Below are positions 56,155 to 64,000 of a stretch of DNA of 64,000 bases, in pieces. The notes below the pieces were generated by a model, which was not told where the DNA came from, did not search any database, and saw nothing but the letters and a program-made list of their open reading frames with translations. Each line of letters begins with the position of its first letter. The stretch's first letter is position 1. Source of the DNA: Sphingobacteriia bacterium (GTDB lineage Bacteria > Pseudomonadota > Alphaproteobacteria > Rickettsiales > 33-17); contig JAFKLR010000004.1 of NCBI GenBank assembly GCA_017304685.1, positions 186,001 to 250,000 of the forward strand, in the 5' to 3' direction. Both the position numbers and the translations under genes were made by a program.

Positions 56155-57187
56155 AAATATTAGTATAATACTTCTTAATCTTGGTGGGCCGGATTCACCC
56201 AAAAGCGTTAAACCATTTCTTTTCAATTTATTTTATGATCCTGCTATAATTAGATTACCTAAAATTTTTAGATGGTTAATTGCAAAAATTATATCTTCAA
56301 AAAGAGAAAAAACTGCTATAGAAATTTATGAAAAAATAGGCGGTAGTTCTCCTATTTTACAAAATACAATTCGTCAAGCGATAAAATTAAATGAAAAATT
56401 AAATAATAATATTTTTCAAATAAATTATAATATTGAGATAGCAATGAGATATTGGTATCCACGAGCAAAAGAAATTGTTTTAAAATTAAAAAAAACAAAT
56501 CCTGAATTTATAATTTTACTCCCTTTATATCCGCAATTTTCAACTACCACTACAGGCTCTTCAGTAAAAGAATTAGAAAAAGAATTAGAGAAAAATAACT
56601 TAAATATTCCGATTAAAAAAATATGTTGTTATTATGACCATCCAAAATTTATAGAAGCACACGTCAAATTAATAAAAAAATATTTAGAAAATATATTAAC
56701 AGATCATCAGCAAAATGATATACGCCTACTATTTTCTGCGCATGGATTGCCTGAGAGAATAATTAAAGAAGGTGATCCTTATCAATGGCAAGTTGAGGAA
56801 AGTGTAAAATATATAGTTAGTAACTTAAAAATTGAAAATTTAGATTATCAAATTTGCTATCAATCTAGAGTTGGACCATTAAAATGGATTGGGCCTTCAA
56901 CAGAAGAAGAAATAAAAAGAGCAGGTAAAGATAAAAAAGTTATTTTATTAATTCCAATCACTTTTGTTTCAGAACATTCTGAAACTTTAGTAGAACTAGA
57001 TATGGAGTATAAAGATCTTGCAAAAGAAAGTGAAGTACCAAATTACTATCGCGTTCCTACTCTTAGCGAAGATGATTTATTTATCGAGGCTTTACAAGAA
57101 ATAATATTTACCGTAAATGAGAAAAATTTTATTTTTCCACCTGAAAGAAAATGTTCTGCAAAATATTGTGGTTGTATCAATAAATAA
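56147..57187 (+). CDS. hemH: Ferrochelatase with possible iron-sulfur cluster
   Basis: Inserts iron into protoporphyrin IX. Family blocks are ILLNLGGPDSPKSVKPFL (residues 8-25), IAMRYWYP, LPLYPQFSTTTTGS, LLFSAHGLPERI with the catalytic His, and the late PITFVSEHSETLVELD. Length 346 is typical. Cys160/161 and a C-terminal CxxxxCxC (C336, C341, C343) resemble the cluster cysteines of the Caulobacter enzyme, so a [2Fe-2S] cluster is likely though unproven. It overlaps hemE. Confidence 0.96.
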   Translation: MNKNISIILLNLGGPDSPKSVKPFLFNLFYDPAIIRLPKIFRWLIAKIISSKREKTAIEIYEKIGGSSPILQNTIRQAIKLNEKLNNNIFQINYNIEIAMRYWYPRAKEIVLKLKKTNPEFIILLPLYPQFSTTTTGSSVKELEKELEKNNLNIPIKKICCYYDHPKFIEAHVKLIKKYLENILTDHQQNDIRLLFSAHGLPERIIKEGDPYQWQVEESVKYIVSNLKIENLDYQICYQSRVGPLKWIGPSTEEEIKRAGKDKKVILLIPITFVSEHSETLVELDMEYKDLAKESEVPNYYRVPTLSEDDLFIEALQEIIFTVNEKNFIFPPERKCSAKYCGCINK

Positions 57188-57267
57188 ATTTCATTTATAA
57201 AAATGTTTTAATATTTTCTAATTAGTTTATAATCTTGTTTGTTTAGTTAATTTTTTAAATTTGGTAT

Positions 57268-59397
57268 ATGACAAAAGCTAAGCAAACATTAGGATCAAAC
57301 TTCTCTTTTGCGGTTGCTTCAAGAGCACAAAAAGCTTTTGAATATAGTGACGTTGGGTTAGCATTAGGTATCATAGGAATATTACTAGTTTTACTATTTC
57401 CAATACCTACTCTTTTATTAGATTTTTTATTAGCTATTTCGATTACAAGTGGCGTAATAATTTTGATGACGTGTCTTTTTATAAATAAACCATTAGATTT
57501 AAGTTCGTTCCCGACAATATTACTTATCTCAGCAATTTTAAGGCTTTCATTAAATATTGCATCTACAAGATTAATATTAACAGATGGACATATAGGAACT
57601 TCGGCAGCCGGTAAAATCATTGAAGCCTTTGGTGGTTTTATCATGGGTAATAGTGTTGTAATCGGGGTAATCGTTTTCATAATACTTACAATAATAAATT
57701 TTATAGTTATTACTAAAGGTTCTGGAAGAATCGCTGAAGTTGCTGCAAGATTTAGCTTAGATGCAATGCCTGGTAAACAAATGGCAATCGATGCAGATTT
57801 AGCCGCAGGTCTTATTGATGAAGCCTCCGCTAAAAGTAGAAGGAAAGAATTAGAAGATGAATCAACTTTTTATGGAGCCATGGATGGTGCTAATAAATTT
57901 GTTAGAGGAGATGCAATAGCAGGTATCTTAATTACTTTTATAAATTTTGTTGCAGGCATTATTATTGGAGTAGTACAAAGAGATTTAACGTTTGCAGAAG
58001 CATTACATACTTACACTACTTTAACAATTGGTGATGGATTAGTTTCACAAATACCAGCTCTTGTAATTTCTTTAGCAGCAGGTTTATTAGTTTCAAAATC
58101 AGGGATTTCAGGCTCAACAGACAAAGCTATCTTTGGTCAGCTAGGTAGGTACCCACAGGCCCTCTGGATGTCATCTGGGCTCATGTTTTTGATGGCTTTA
58201 ATGCCAGGAATACCTGTGCTTCCTTTTTTCTTTATTGGGGCAGTCGTAGCAGGCATTACATGGATCAATTCAAATCAAGAACTTAAAACTATGAAAGAGG
58301 AAGCAGCTCTTAAAGAAGAAGAAGCTGCAGCTCAAGAAGCTCAAACCGCAAGTAAAGATAGTGAAGAACAATTAGTAGAATCAATACAAATTGAATCAAT
58401 AAGAATAGAGTTAGGATATGGTTTAATTTCAATGATCAATTATGCCAAAGGAACTAAGCTCACTGATCAAATAAAATCTTTAAGAAAACAAATCGCTAAA
58501 GATTTAGGTTTCATTCTTCCTTCTGTTAGAATTCAAGATAATATGCAATTACCTAATAATAATTACTCTATTTTTATTAAAGAAATAAAATGCGGTGAAG
58601 GTATGGTAAAACCTGACATGATTATGGTCATGGATCCTAAAGGTGGAGAAATAGGTTTAAACGGTGAAAAAACCTTCGAGCCTGCTTTTGGGTTACCTGC
58701 AATGTGGGTACCAGAAATATACCGTGAAGAAGCAATGGTAAGAAATTATACTGTAGTAGATCCAATGACAGTTATCACAACTCATTTAACCGAAATAATA
58801 AAAGAAAATATTACTGAATTATTATCATATAGCGAGACACAAAAATTACTCGACAGTATTAAAGATGAGCATAAAAAACTTCTATCAGATATTGTTCCAG
58901 GTCAAATTTCAATTAGTGGAATTCAAAGAATATTACAAAACTTACTAAATGAGATGGTATCGATTAGAGATCTAAACACAATCCTTGAAGCCATTGCAGA
59001 AATATGTAGAACTACAAAAAACCTTATGCTTATAACAGAGCATGTAAGGACAAGAATTGCTCGTCAGTTATGTCATAGCCATATGGCGCCTGATGGAACA
59101 TTACCAGTTCTGATTCTTTCACCAACATGGGAACAAGCCTTTTCTGAAAGTATAATAGGACAAGGTGAAGAAAAACAACTTGCAATAGCGCCTTCCAAAT
59201 TACATGAATTTATTCAAGCTTGCAGAAAAGTATTTGAAGAACAAGCAATGAAAGGTGAAATGCCAATTGTGCTCGTAAGCCCACAAACAAGGCCTTATAT
59301 AAGATCAGTAATCGAGCGCTTTAGACCAATGACAGTAGTTATGTCTCAAGCAGAAATTTATCCAAAAGCAAGAATTAAAACTCTCGGGCAAATTTAA
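57268..59397 (+). CDS. flhA: Flagellar biosynthesis export-gate protein FlhA
   Basis: Central gate of the flagellar type III export apparatus. 709 residues, full length. About eight N-terminal helices carry the FHIPEP-family core: LRLSLNIASTRLIL, KIIEAFGGFIMGNSVV, VITKGSGRIAEVAARF and SLDAMPGKQMAIDADL. The C-terminal cytoplasmic domain has IRIQDNMQL, YTVVDPMTVITTHL and a long helical end (LVSPQTRPYIRSVIERF). The high conservation argues for a working protein rather than a relic. It overlaps the next gene by one base (TAATG). Confidence 0.96.
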   Translation: MTKAKQTLGSNFSFAVASRAQKAFEYSDVGLALGIIGILLVLLFPIPTLLLDFLLAISITSGVIILMTCLFINKPLDLSSFPTILLISAILRLSLNIASTRLILTDGHIGTSAAGKIIEAFGGFIMGNSVVIGVIVFIILTIINFIVITKGSGRIAEVAARFSLDAMPGKQMAIDADLAAGLIDEASAKSRRKELEDESTFYGAMDGANKFVRGDAIAGILITFINFVAGIIIGVVQRDLTFAEALHTYTTLTIGDGLVSQIPALVISLAAGLLVSKSGISGSTDKAIFGQLGRYPQALWMSSGLMFLMALMPGIPVLPFFFIGAVVAGITWINSNQELKTMKEEAALKEEEAAAQEAQTASKDSEEQLVESIQIESIRIELGYGLISMINYAKGTKLTDQIKSLRKQIAKDLGFILPSVRIQDNMQLPNNNYSIFIKEIKCGEGMVKPDMIMVMDPKGGEIGLNGEKTFEPAFGLPAMWVPEIYREEAMVRNYTVVDPMTVITTHLTEIIKENITELLSYSETQKLLDSIKDEHKKLLSDIVPGQISISGIQRILQNLLNEMVSIRDLNTILEAIAEICRTTKNLMLITEHVRTRIARQLCHSHMAPDGTLPVLILSPTWEQAFSESIIGQGEEKQLAIAPSKLHEFIQACRKVFEEQAMKGEMPIVLVSPQTRPYIRSVIERFRPMTVVMSQAEIYPKARIKTLGQI

Positions 59398-61376
59398 TGG
59401 ATAATATAAAATTTAATAACATTAACCTTCCTACTACACAAACTCAAAACAATGTTAATTCTACAAATATTCATCTCGGAAATGTAACTTCTGATATAAG
59501 TTTTTTTAATGATATTAAAAATGGAGCTATATTAAATGGAGTAGTTAATGGCGATGAGCAAAATAATAAAGAAGGAAATTTATTACTTAAAACAAAATTT
59601 GGTCAACTAAATATTGCTACTAATCTTTTATTAAATGAAGGTAGTAAAGTAGACTTAAAAATAACTAAAAACGCTAATACGATATTATTAGAAATAATTT
59701 CCATAAATAATAAACCGCCACGCGATAGTTTAACTAATTTGGATATTGAAGAATCAGTTTTTACTACTTCACCAATTAGAACTGAAAAACAAAGTTTGGC
59801 GGAAGTAATTATTAAATCTGCACCTAAAAATATTTCAAATAATGAAGTTTCAACTCAAAAAAATAATCCCGTAATCCTCGATATTAATGCTCCAACCCCT
59901 GTAGGAAAAAATTTTACAGGTTCAGTTCAAAATATTAATAGCGAAAATCTAATAAAAACATTAACAAACGTTTATAAAAATAATCCAACTATGTTGAGCC
60001 AAGTACTTAGTGAAATGACAGATGCAGATATTCCTAATCAGTTTTTTATTCAAGTGCCTAATTATTTATCACAAGATATTCAGAAAATAATGAATATAAA
60101 AACTGGTACCTTAGTTAATTTTTACATAACTCAAATTAATCCTCTTCCAAGCCCCCAAGAGTTAAATCCTTTAAAAGAACTCTCTCAAAACACAAGTAAC
60201 ACTGCTGATAATGAATATAATCCAAATAATCATTTTGCTAACCAATTTGCATTAAAACATTACGGTGTAAATACACCTGGCGATAATGAGAAAAATAACT
60301 CATTAAATGAAATTGAAGATGAAGGAGAAACAGGAATAATTTCTGAATCTGCAAAAAAAAATAATACTGTAGAACCACCAAAACAAAATTTATCTAATAA
60401 TCAAGCGATAGAAAAAAAAGACTTAAAAAATAATAATCAAGAAATTAAAAATAATATTACATTTGAAAATACTCAGTTAGAACAATCCAAAGATTTACCT
60501 GAAATTTTAAAAAATAAGGGATTTGATTTACAAGCAAAAATAATTGATCAAAATATATTAAAAACGAATGTAGGAAACATAAAAGTAGAAGGCTTGAACC
60601 TACCTATTAACAGTGAATTAACAATCAAAATTAGTAATTTTATTTCTCAAAAACCATTATTTAATAATGTTACAGAAAAACAAATAGATATATTAAAATT
60701 ATTAGATGAGTTTTCAAATATAAACAACGCACTTCAAAACCCAGTTTTAAAACCCTCAGTAATAAATTGGATTGAAAGTAATTTCCCGGTAGCGGGAACA
60801 AAATTAGCTTTAACTTTATATGGTTTTGTAAAGCTAAGTAAAAGTAGTGATTGGCAGAATATTTTTGATGATAATATTTCTTCAATTTTATCAAATCCTG
60901 AAAATTTAAATATGGTAGAAAATTTAGTTGGAGATTTAAAAACTGTAGCAGAACACGCGCAAAAATTAACTCATCTAACAAGTAATTGGCAGGCGCTTGC
61001 TGTACCATTATGGAATGGCGAATTCATTGATAATATAAATTTTTACGTTAAAGATGAAACAAATGAAAATAATAAATTAGAAGAGGAAAAAGTTACACGT
61101 TTTTTAGTAGAAGTAAATACAGATAAATATGGAGAAATTCAGCTTGATGGGCGAGTTAAAAAAAGTTTAGCTAAGCAACACAGTAAGAATTTTGATTTAA
61201 TTTTTCGTAGCCAAAAGCCTCTAGAGGATAATACTATAGAAGAAGTCAGAAAAATTTTTAATAATATTGTCGAACTTACAGAAATTAATGGTTCAGTATT
61301 ATTTCAAGTAGAAGAAAGCTTTACAATTAATCCAAAAAAGGATATTCAACCTAATATAAAAGGGATAATAGTATAA
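59397..61376 (+). CDS. FliK-like flagellar hook-length control candidate
   Basis: 659 residues, no signal or membrane helix. The long N-terminal and middle part is low-complexity and Asn/Lys/Thr-rich, with two repeated barrel-like segments (LLLKTKFGQLNIATNLLL and ILKTNVGNIKVEGLNLP). The C-terminal part has WQALAVPLWNGEFIDNINFYV and VNTDKYGEIQLDGRVKKS, which resembles the FliK C-terminal (Flg_hook) domain. Its position directly after flhA supports a flagellar role. FliK proteins vary greatly, so this is a moderate call. Confidence 0.62.
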   Translation: MDNIKFNNINLPTTQTQNNVNSTNIHLGNVTSDISFFNDIKNGAILNGVVNGDEQNNKEGNLLLKTKFGQLNIATNLLLNEGSKVDLKITKNANTILLEIISINNKPPRDSLTNLDIEESVFTTSPIRTEKQSLAEVIIKSAPKNISNNEVSTQKNNPVILDINAPTPVGKNFTGSVQNINSENLIKTLTNVYKNNPTMLSQVLSEMTDADIPNQFFIQVPNYLSQDIQKIMNIKTGTLVNFYITQINPLPSPQELNPLKELSQNTSNTADNEYNPNNHFANQFALKHYGVNTPGDNEKNNSLNEIEDEGETGIISESAKKNNTVEPPKQNLSNNQAIEKKDLKNNNQEIKNNITFENTQLEQSKDLPEILKNKGFDLQAKIIDQNILKTNVGNIKVEGLNLPINSELTIKISNFISQKPLFNNVTEKQIDILKLLDEFSNINNALQNPVLKPSVINWIESNFPVAGTKLALTLYGFVKLSKSSDWQNIFDDNISSILSNPENLNMVENLVGDLKTVAEHAQKLTHLTSNWQALAVPLWNGEFIDNINFYVKDETNENNKLEEEKVTRFLVEVNTDKYGEIQLDGRVKKSLAKQHSKNFDLIFRSQKPLEDNTIEEVRKIFNNIVELTEINGSVLFQVEESFTINPKKDIQPNIKGIIV

Positions 61377-61404
61377 CCCTTGACCTTATTTTAAAGGTAA
61401 TAAC

Positions 61405-62694
61405 ATGGTTAGAATGCCGCATTGGCCCAAGCCATTTTGGTACAGCAAAATAAATTTTGGTTTAGAGAGAATTTTGCCTTTATTAAATGAGCTAGGAAAT
61501 CCTCATTTAAAATTACCACCAGTTATTCATGTTGCAGGAACAAATGGTAAAGGTTCCACAGTTTCCTTTATAAGAACAATTTTAGAACGTGCTAATTTTA
61601 AAGTTCATCAATATACTTCGCCTCATTTGTTAGAATTTAATGAAAGAATAAAACTTCAAGGTAAAGAAATAACAGATGAATATTTATATGAAATAATAGA
61701 AAGAACTAGGTTAGCAGAAGAAAAATTAGGATTACAAGTAACATTTTTTGAAGGTACGACAGTTGCTGCCTTTATAGCATTTTCCGAAATTGAAGCAGAT
61801 TATTTAATATTAGAAACAGGTATGGGTGGAAGACTAGATGCAACTAATGTTGTTCCCTCTCCAATTCTATCAGTAATTACACCTATATCTTACGATCATA
61901 TGGAATTTTTAGGAGAGGATTTATATTCAATTGCTAAAGAAAAAGCAGGTATTATAAAAAAAGATTCAAGTGTAGTAATTTCAATGCAAACAGAAGAAGC
62001 TTTAAAAGCTTTATTTGAAAAAATTGAAGAAGAAAAATCTAATGCATTTATTTATGGCTATGAATATGGTTTAAACGTAGAAAAAGATAAAGTATTTTAT
62101 CTTAGTGAGAATAAATATTTAGAATTAAAAAATTTATCGCTTGAAGGCGATCATCAATATGTAAACGCTGCAACAAGTATAGCAGCTATAGAATGTTTAA
62201 ATTTAAATATTAGTGATGAAATAATATCAAAAGCTATACAAACAACTAAGTGGCCTGCAAGATTACAAAAAATAAATTATGGTTATTTATATAATTTATT
62301 ACCTCAAAATTGGGAAATATGGGTTGATGGGGCGCATAATGCTTCTGGTGGACAGGCTCTTGCAGCGTGGGCAGAAAAAAAACAAGATTTACCACTTTAT
62401 GTTATATGTGGAATGACAAGAAATAGAAATGTTGCAAACTTTCTTACTTTCCTCAAACCCTTTATAACGCATTTAAGTGGTATATATGTGGAAGATGAAC
62501 CTTCAAGTTATACTGCAGAAAAAATTTGCGAATTTGCAAGCTCTATAGAAATAAATTGTAGTCCTGCAACATCATTTGAAGATGCTTTAGAAAAAATTTT
62601 AAAACAAAATAATAAACCATGTAGAATATTAGTATGTGGATCATTATTTTTAGCTGCAATGTTTTTAAGAATAAATAAAACAGAAATTATATAA
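61405..62694 (+). CDS. folC: Folylpolyglutamate / dihydrofolate synthase
   Basis: Adds glutamates to folates. The P-loop HVAGTNGKGSTVSFI (about 42-56) is the family signature. TSPHLLEFNERI, LETGMGGRLDATNVV, YDHMEFLG and the IAKEKAGIIK block follow. The Mur-ligase-type C-terminal domain begins WPARLQKI and has VDGAHNASGG. Length 429 is normal. It is 28 bases after the FliK-like gene and may be on the same message. Confidence 0.96.
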   Translation: MVRMPHWPKPFWYSKINFGLERILPLLNELGNPHLKLPPVIHVAGTNGKGSTVSFIRTILERANFKVHQYTSPHLLEFNERIKLQGKEITDEYLYEIIERTRLAEEKLGLQVTFFEGTTVAAFIAFSEIEADYLILETGMGGRLDATNVVPSPILSVITPISYDHMEFLGEDLYSIAKEKAGIIKKDSSVVISMQTEEALKALFEKIEEEKSNAFIYGYEYGLNVEKDKVFYLSENKYLELKNLSLEGDHQYVNAATSIAAIECLNLNISDEIISKAIQTTKWPARLQKINYGYLYNLLPQNWEIWVDGAHNASGGQALAAWAEKKQDLPLYVICGMTRNRNVANFLTFLKPFITHLSGIYVEDEPSSYTAEKICEFASSIEINCSPATSFEDALEKILKQNNKPCRILVCGSLFLAAMFLRINKTEII

Positions 62695-62781
62695 AAAAAA
62701 ATGAAAAAGTTTGTGTTGACAATTTTAATAATTTAACCAAGATGAATTAAATAATAATTTTTTAAAACCCTAAAAGTAAAA

Positions 62782-63354
62782 ATGATAAATTTTCTTTCAG
62801 AAGCGCTTTCAACATTTAAATCTGAGCCAGAGATAATAATTGAAACTCCTAAAGCTTTATCCAGCAATGCGCTAGTTGAATTATGTGATGCAACTTTAGA
62901 AACAATAAACAGCCAAAATGGATTTTCTATCGGTTTTGCAAAAATTTATAATACCGATAAAAATATGTTAGAAAAATATTTCAAGGGAGTAATGTTAGTC
63001 CCTGAAAGGCAGCTAATAATTGCAAAATTTGATGGTGTAATTGCAGGATCAATACAATTAGTAAAATCACATCCTTCATATGAAACAATGTCATTCGCTT
63101 GCTCAGTCGATAATCACTTTGTTGTTCCATGGGCAAGAGGTTATGGAATTGCTAAAAAACTTTTAGAATTCGCAGAAAATGAAGCTAGAAAATTAGGTTA
63201 TTCTGTAATAAAATTAAGTGTAAGAGAAAATCGAACTGCTGCTATATCATTATATGAAAGTAAAGGTTACACAAAATGGGGTGTATTACCGAAATATGAA
63301 ATAGTCGATGGTAAAATAATTTCAGGACATTTTTATTATAAGGAAATCGCATGA
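62782..63354 (+). CDS. GNAT family N-acetyltransferase
   Basis: 190 residues. The acetyl-CoA-binding motif is spread over FVVPWARGYGIAKKLLEFAE (about 112-131), followed by IKLSVRENRTAAISLYESKGYTKWG in two blocks, the usual GNAT beta5-alpha4 end. The target cannot be told: it may be a protein N-terminus, a small molecule or an antibiotic. It is in a tight run with HIT and acpS (ATGA overlap). TTGACA at 62716-62721 lies upstream without a convincing -10. Confidence 0.9.
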   Translation: MINFLSEALSTFKSEPEIIIETPKALSSNALVELCDATLETINSQNGFSIGFAKIYNTDKNMLEKYFKGVMLVPERQLIIAKFDGVIAGSIQLVKSHPSYETMSFACSVDNHFVVPWARGYGIAKKLLEFAENEARKLGYSVIKLSVRENRTAAISLYESKGYTKWGVLPKYEIVDGKIISGHFYYKEIA

Positions 63355-63713
63355 TTTACGATAAAAATAATATATTTGCTAAAATAATTAGAGGAGAATT
63401 ACCTTCTAAAAAAGTTTATGAAGACGATAAAGTACTAGCCTTCCATGATATTTATCCAAAGGCTCCGATTCATATAATTGTAATACCTAAAGGTGAATAT
63501 ATTTCTTTTGATGATTTTGCTGTAAAAGCAAGTGATGAAGAAATAGCCCATTTCTTTCGCATAGCGCAAAAAATTGCTGCTGAGCATGGTTTACAACCTT
63601 CTGGATATAGAATTGGCGCTAATCACGGTAAAGACGCTAACCAAATAGTATTTCATTTTCATCTACATATTTTAGGTGGCGGTGATCTAAGAAATATTAA
63701 TTTAAGCAAATAA
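63351..63713 (+). CDS. HIT (histidine triad) family protein
   Basis: 120 residues of the HINT type, a purine nucleoside phosphoramidase. The start IFAKIIRGELPSKKVYEDD and AFHDIYPKAPIHIIVIPK are standard, and the catalytic triad motif is HFHLHILGG near the end. It starts in the stop codon of the GNAT gene and its stop overlaps acpS by one base. Confidence 0.95.
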   Translation: MIYDKNNIFAKIIRGELPSKKVYEDDKVLAFHDIYPKAPIHIIVIPKGEYISFDDFAVKASDEEIAHFFRIAQKIAAEHGLQPSGYRIGANHGKDANQIVFHFHLHILGGGDLRNINLSK

Positions 63714-64000
63714 TGATAATAGGCATAGGAACAGATATTGTAGAAATAAGTAGATTTATAAATTTACTAAAGAAATCTACAAGAGAATCTTTAAAAAAAA
63801 TTTTTACAAATAATGAACTGGAATATGTTTTTTCAAAAAAACTAGTTTCTCAGCAAGCAGGGATTTTAGCTAAAAGATATGCCGCTAAAGAAGCTTTTGC
63901 AAAAGCTATTGGGACCGGGGTAAGGCAAAAAATTATTCTTAATCAAATTGAAATAGTTAACGATGATTTAGGTAAGCCTGGAATTGTATTACATAAAAGT
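63713..64000 (+). CDS. acpS: Holo-ACP synthase, 3' end outside window
   Basis: Transfers the phosphopantetheine arm from CoA to acyl carrier protein. The 96 codons present show IGIGTDIVEISRF with metal-binding Asp8 and the second motif RYAAKEAFAKAIGTG with the catalytic Glu and Lys. The gene runs off the right edge, so about the last fifth is missing. The ATG overlaps the HIT stop (TAATG). Confidence 0.95.
   Translation, partial: MIIGIGTDIVEISRFINLLKKSTRESLKKIFTNNELEYVFSKKLVSQQAGILAKRYAAKEAFAKAIGTGVRQKIILNQIEIVNDDLGKPGIVLHKS

Noticed and set aside
57255..57680. 141-codon minus-strand frame inside flhA
   Set aside because: Entirely antisense to the most conserved part of flhA and resembles no family; a shadow frame.
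62716..62750. Sigma-70 promoter before the GNAT gene
   Set aside because: TTGACA at 62716 is good, but no acceptable -10 lies 16-18 bases further.

Overview
The window is a gene-dense, strongly A+T-rich stretch (by eye roughly 70% A+T, not counted) of an alphaproteobacterial chromosome, most likely from an intracellular Rickettsiales-type bacterium. The clade is inferred from several signals. The tmRNA gene is circularly permuted (two-piece). ETC complex I, SDHAF4 and CoxF small proteins of the alphaproteobacterial/mitochondrial type are present. The order ntrY-ntrX-trkA and the pair ctpA / divergent polysaccharide deacetylase are typical. A DnaA-box-rich origin lies beside hemE. ProP-like MFS importers, an ankyrin protein and a leucine-rich-repeat protein point to host association. 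A full flhA with a FliK-like neighbour suggests a flagellated lineage such as Midichloriaceae, but I cannot fix the genus.

Layout. 0-3 kb: atpH-atpA (minus, atpA cut by the window edge), coaE-dnaQ, and a free-standing 51-residue acidic protein gene with its own promoter, leader hairpin and terminator. 3-11 kb: MFS importer plus SDHAF4; an overlapping block of a QueD-like protein lacking its metal and catalytic residues, tatB, tatC and a membrane-anchored LRR protein; an OmpA-type lipoprotein; hemC with a complex I accessory subunit; an ankyrin protein. 11-17 kb: ribosomal block rpsP-rimM-trmD-rplS-rplM-rpsI and the lipid block rpmF-plsX-fabH. 17-29 kb: BamE, an oxidoreductase, ccmD-ccmE with a serine hydrolase, and the aa3 cytochrome oxidase operon ctaC-ctaD-ctaB-coxF-ctaG-ctaE-surf1 with an M32 carboxypeptidase. 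29-36 kb: TldD, a TPP riboswitch in front of a second MFS importer (a probable thiamine-type transporter), a methyltransferase, rimK-secB, rppH and ctpA. 35-45 kb: AI-2E permease, HdaA, a Wzt/Wzm polysaccharide exporter, an orphan, ntrY-ntrX-trkA, dksA. 45-55 kb: yraN, permuted ssrA, a RodZ-like protein, a sensor kinase, then the origin domain parB-parA-rsmG-glmS-pgi-ppsR-oriC-hemE with two parS sites inside rsmG and glmS. 55-64 kb: hemE-hemH, flhA-fliK-like, folC, GNAT, HIT and the start of acpS.

Together the genes cover aerobic respiration and haem supply (hemC, hemE, hemH, ctaB, ccmDE, cytochrome oxidase, ATP synthase), envelope work (BamE, Tat, lipoproteins, polysaccharide export, amino-sugar synthesis) and chromosome origin function (oriC, HdaA, ParABS). 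I saw no IS element, prophage, CRISPR array or tRNA gene. The best leads are the riboswitch-controlled transporter, the QueD-like/Tat/LRR overlapping block, the small acidic protein, and the compact oriC-parS domain.
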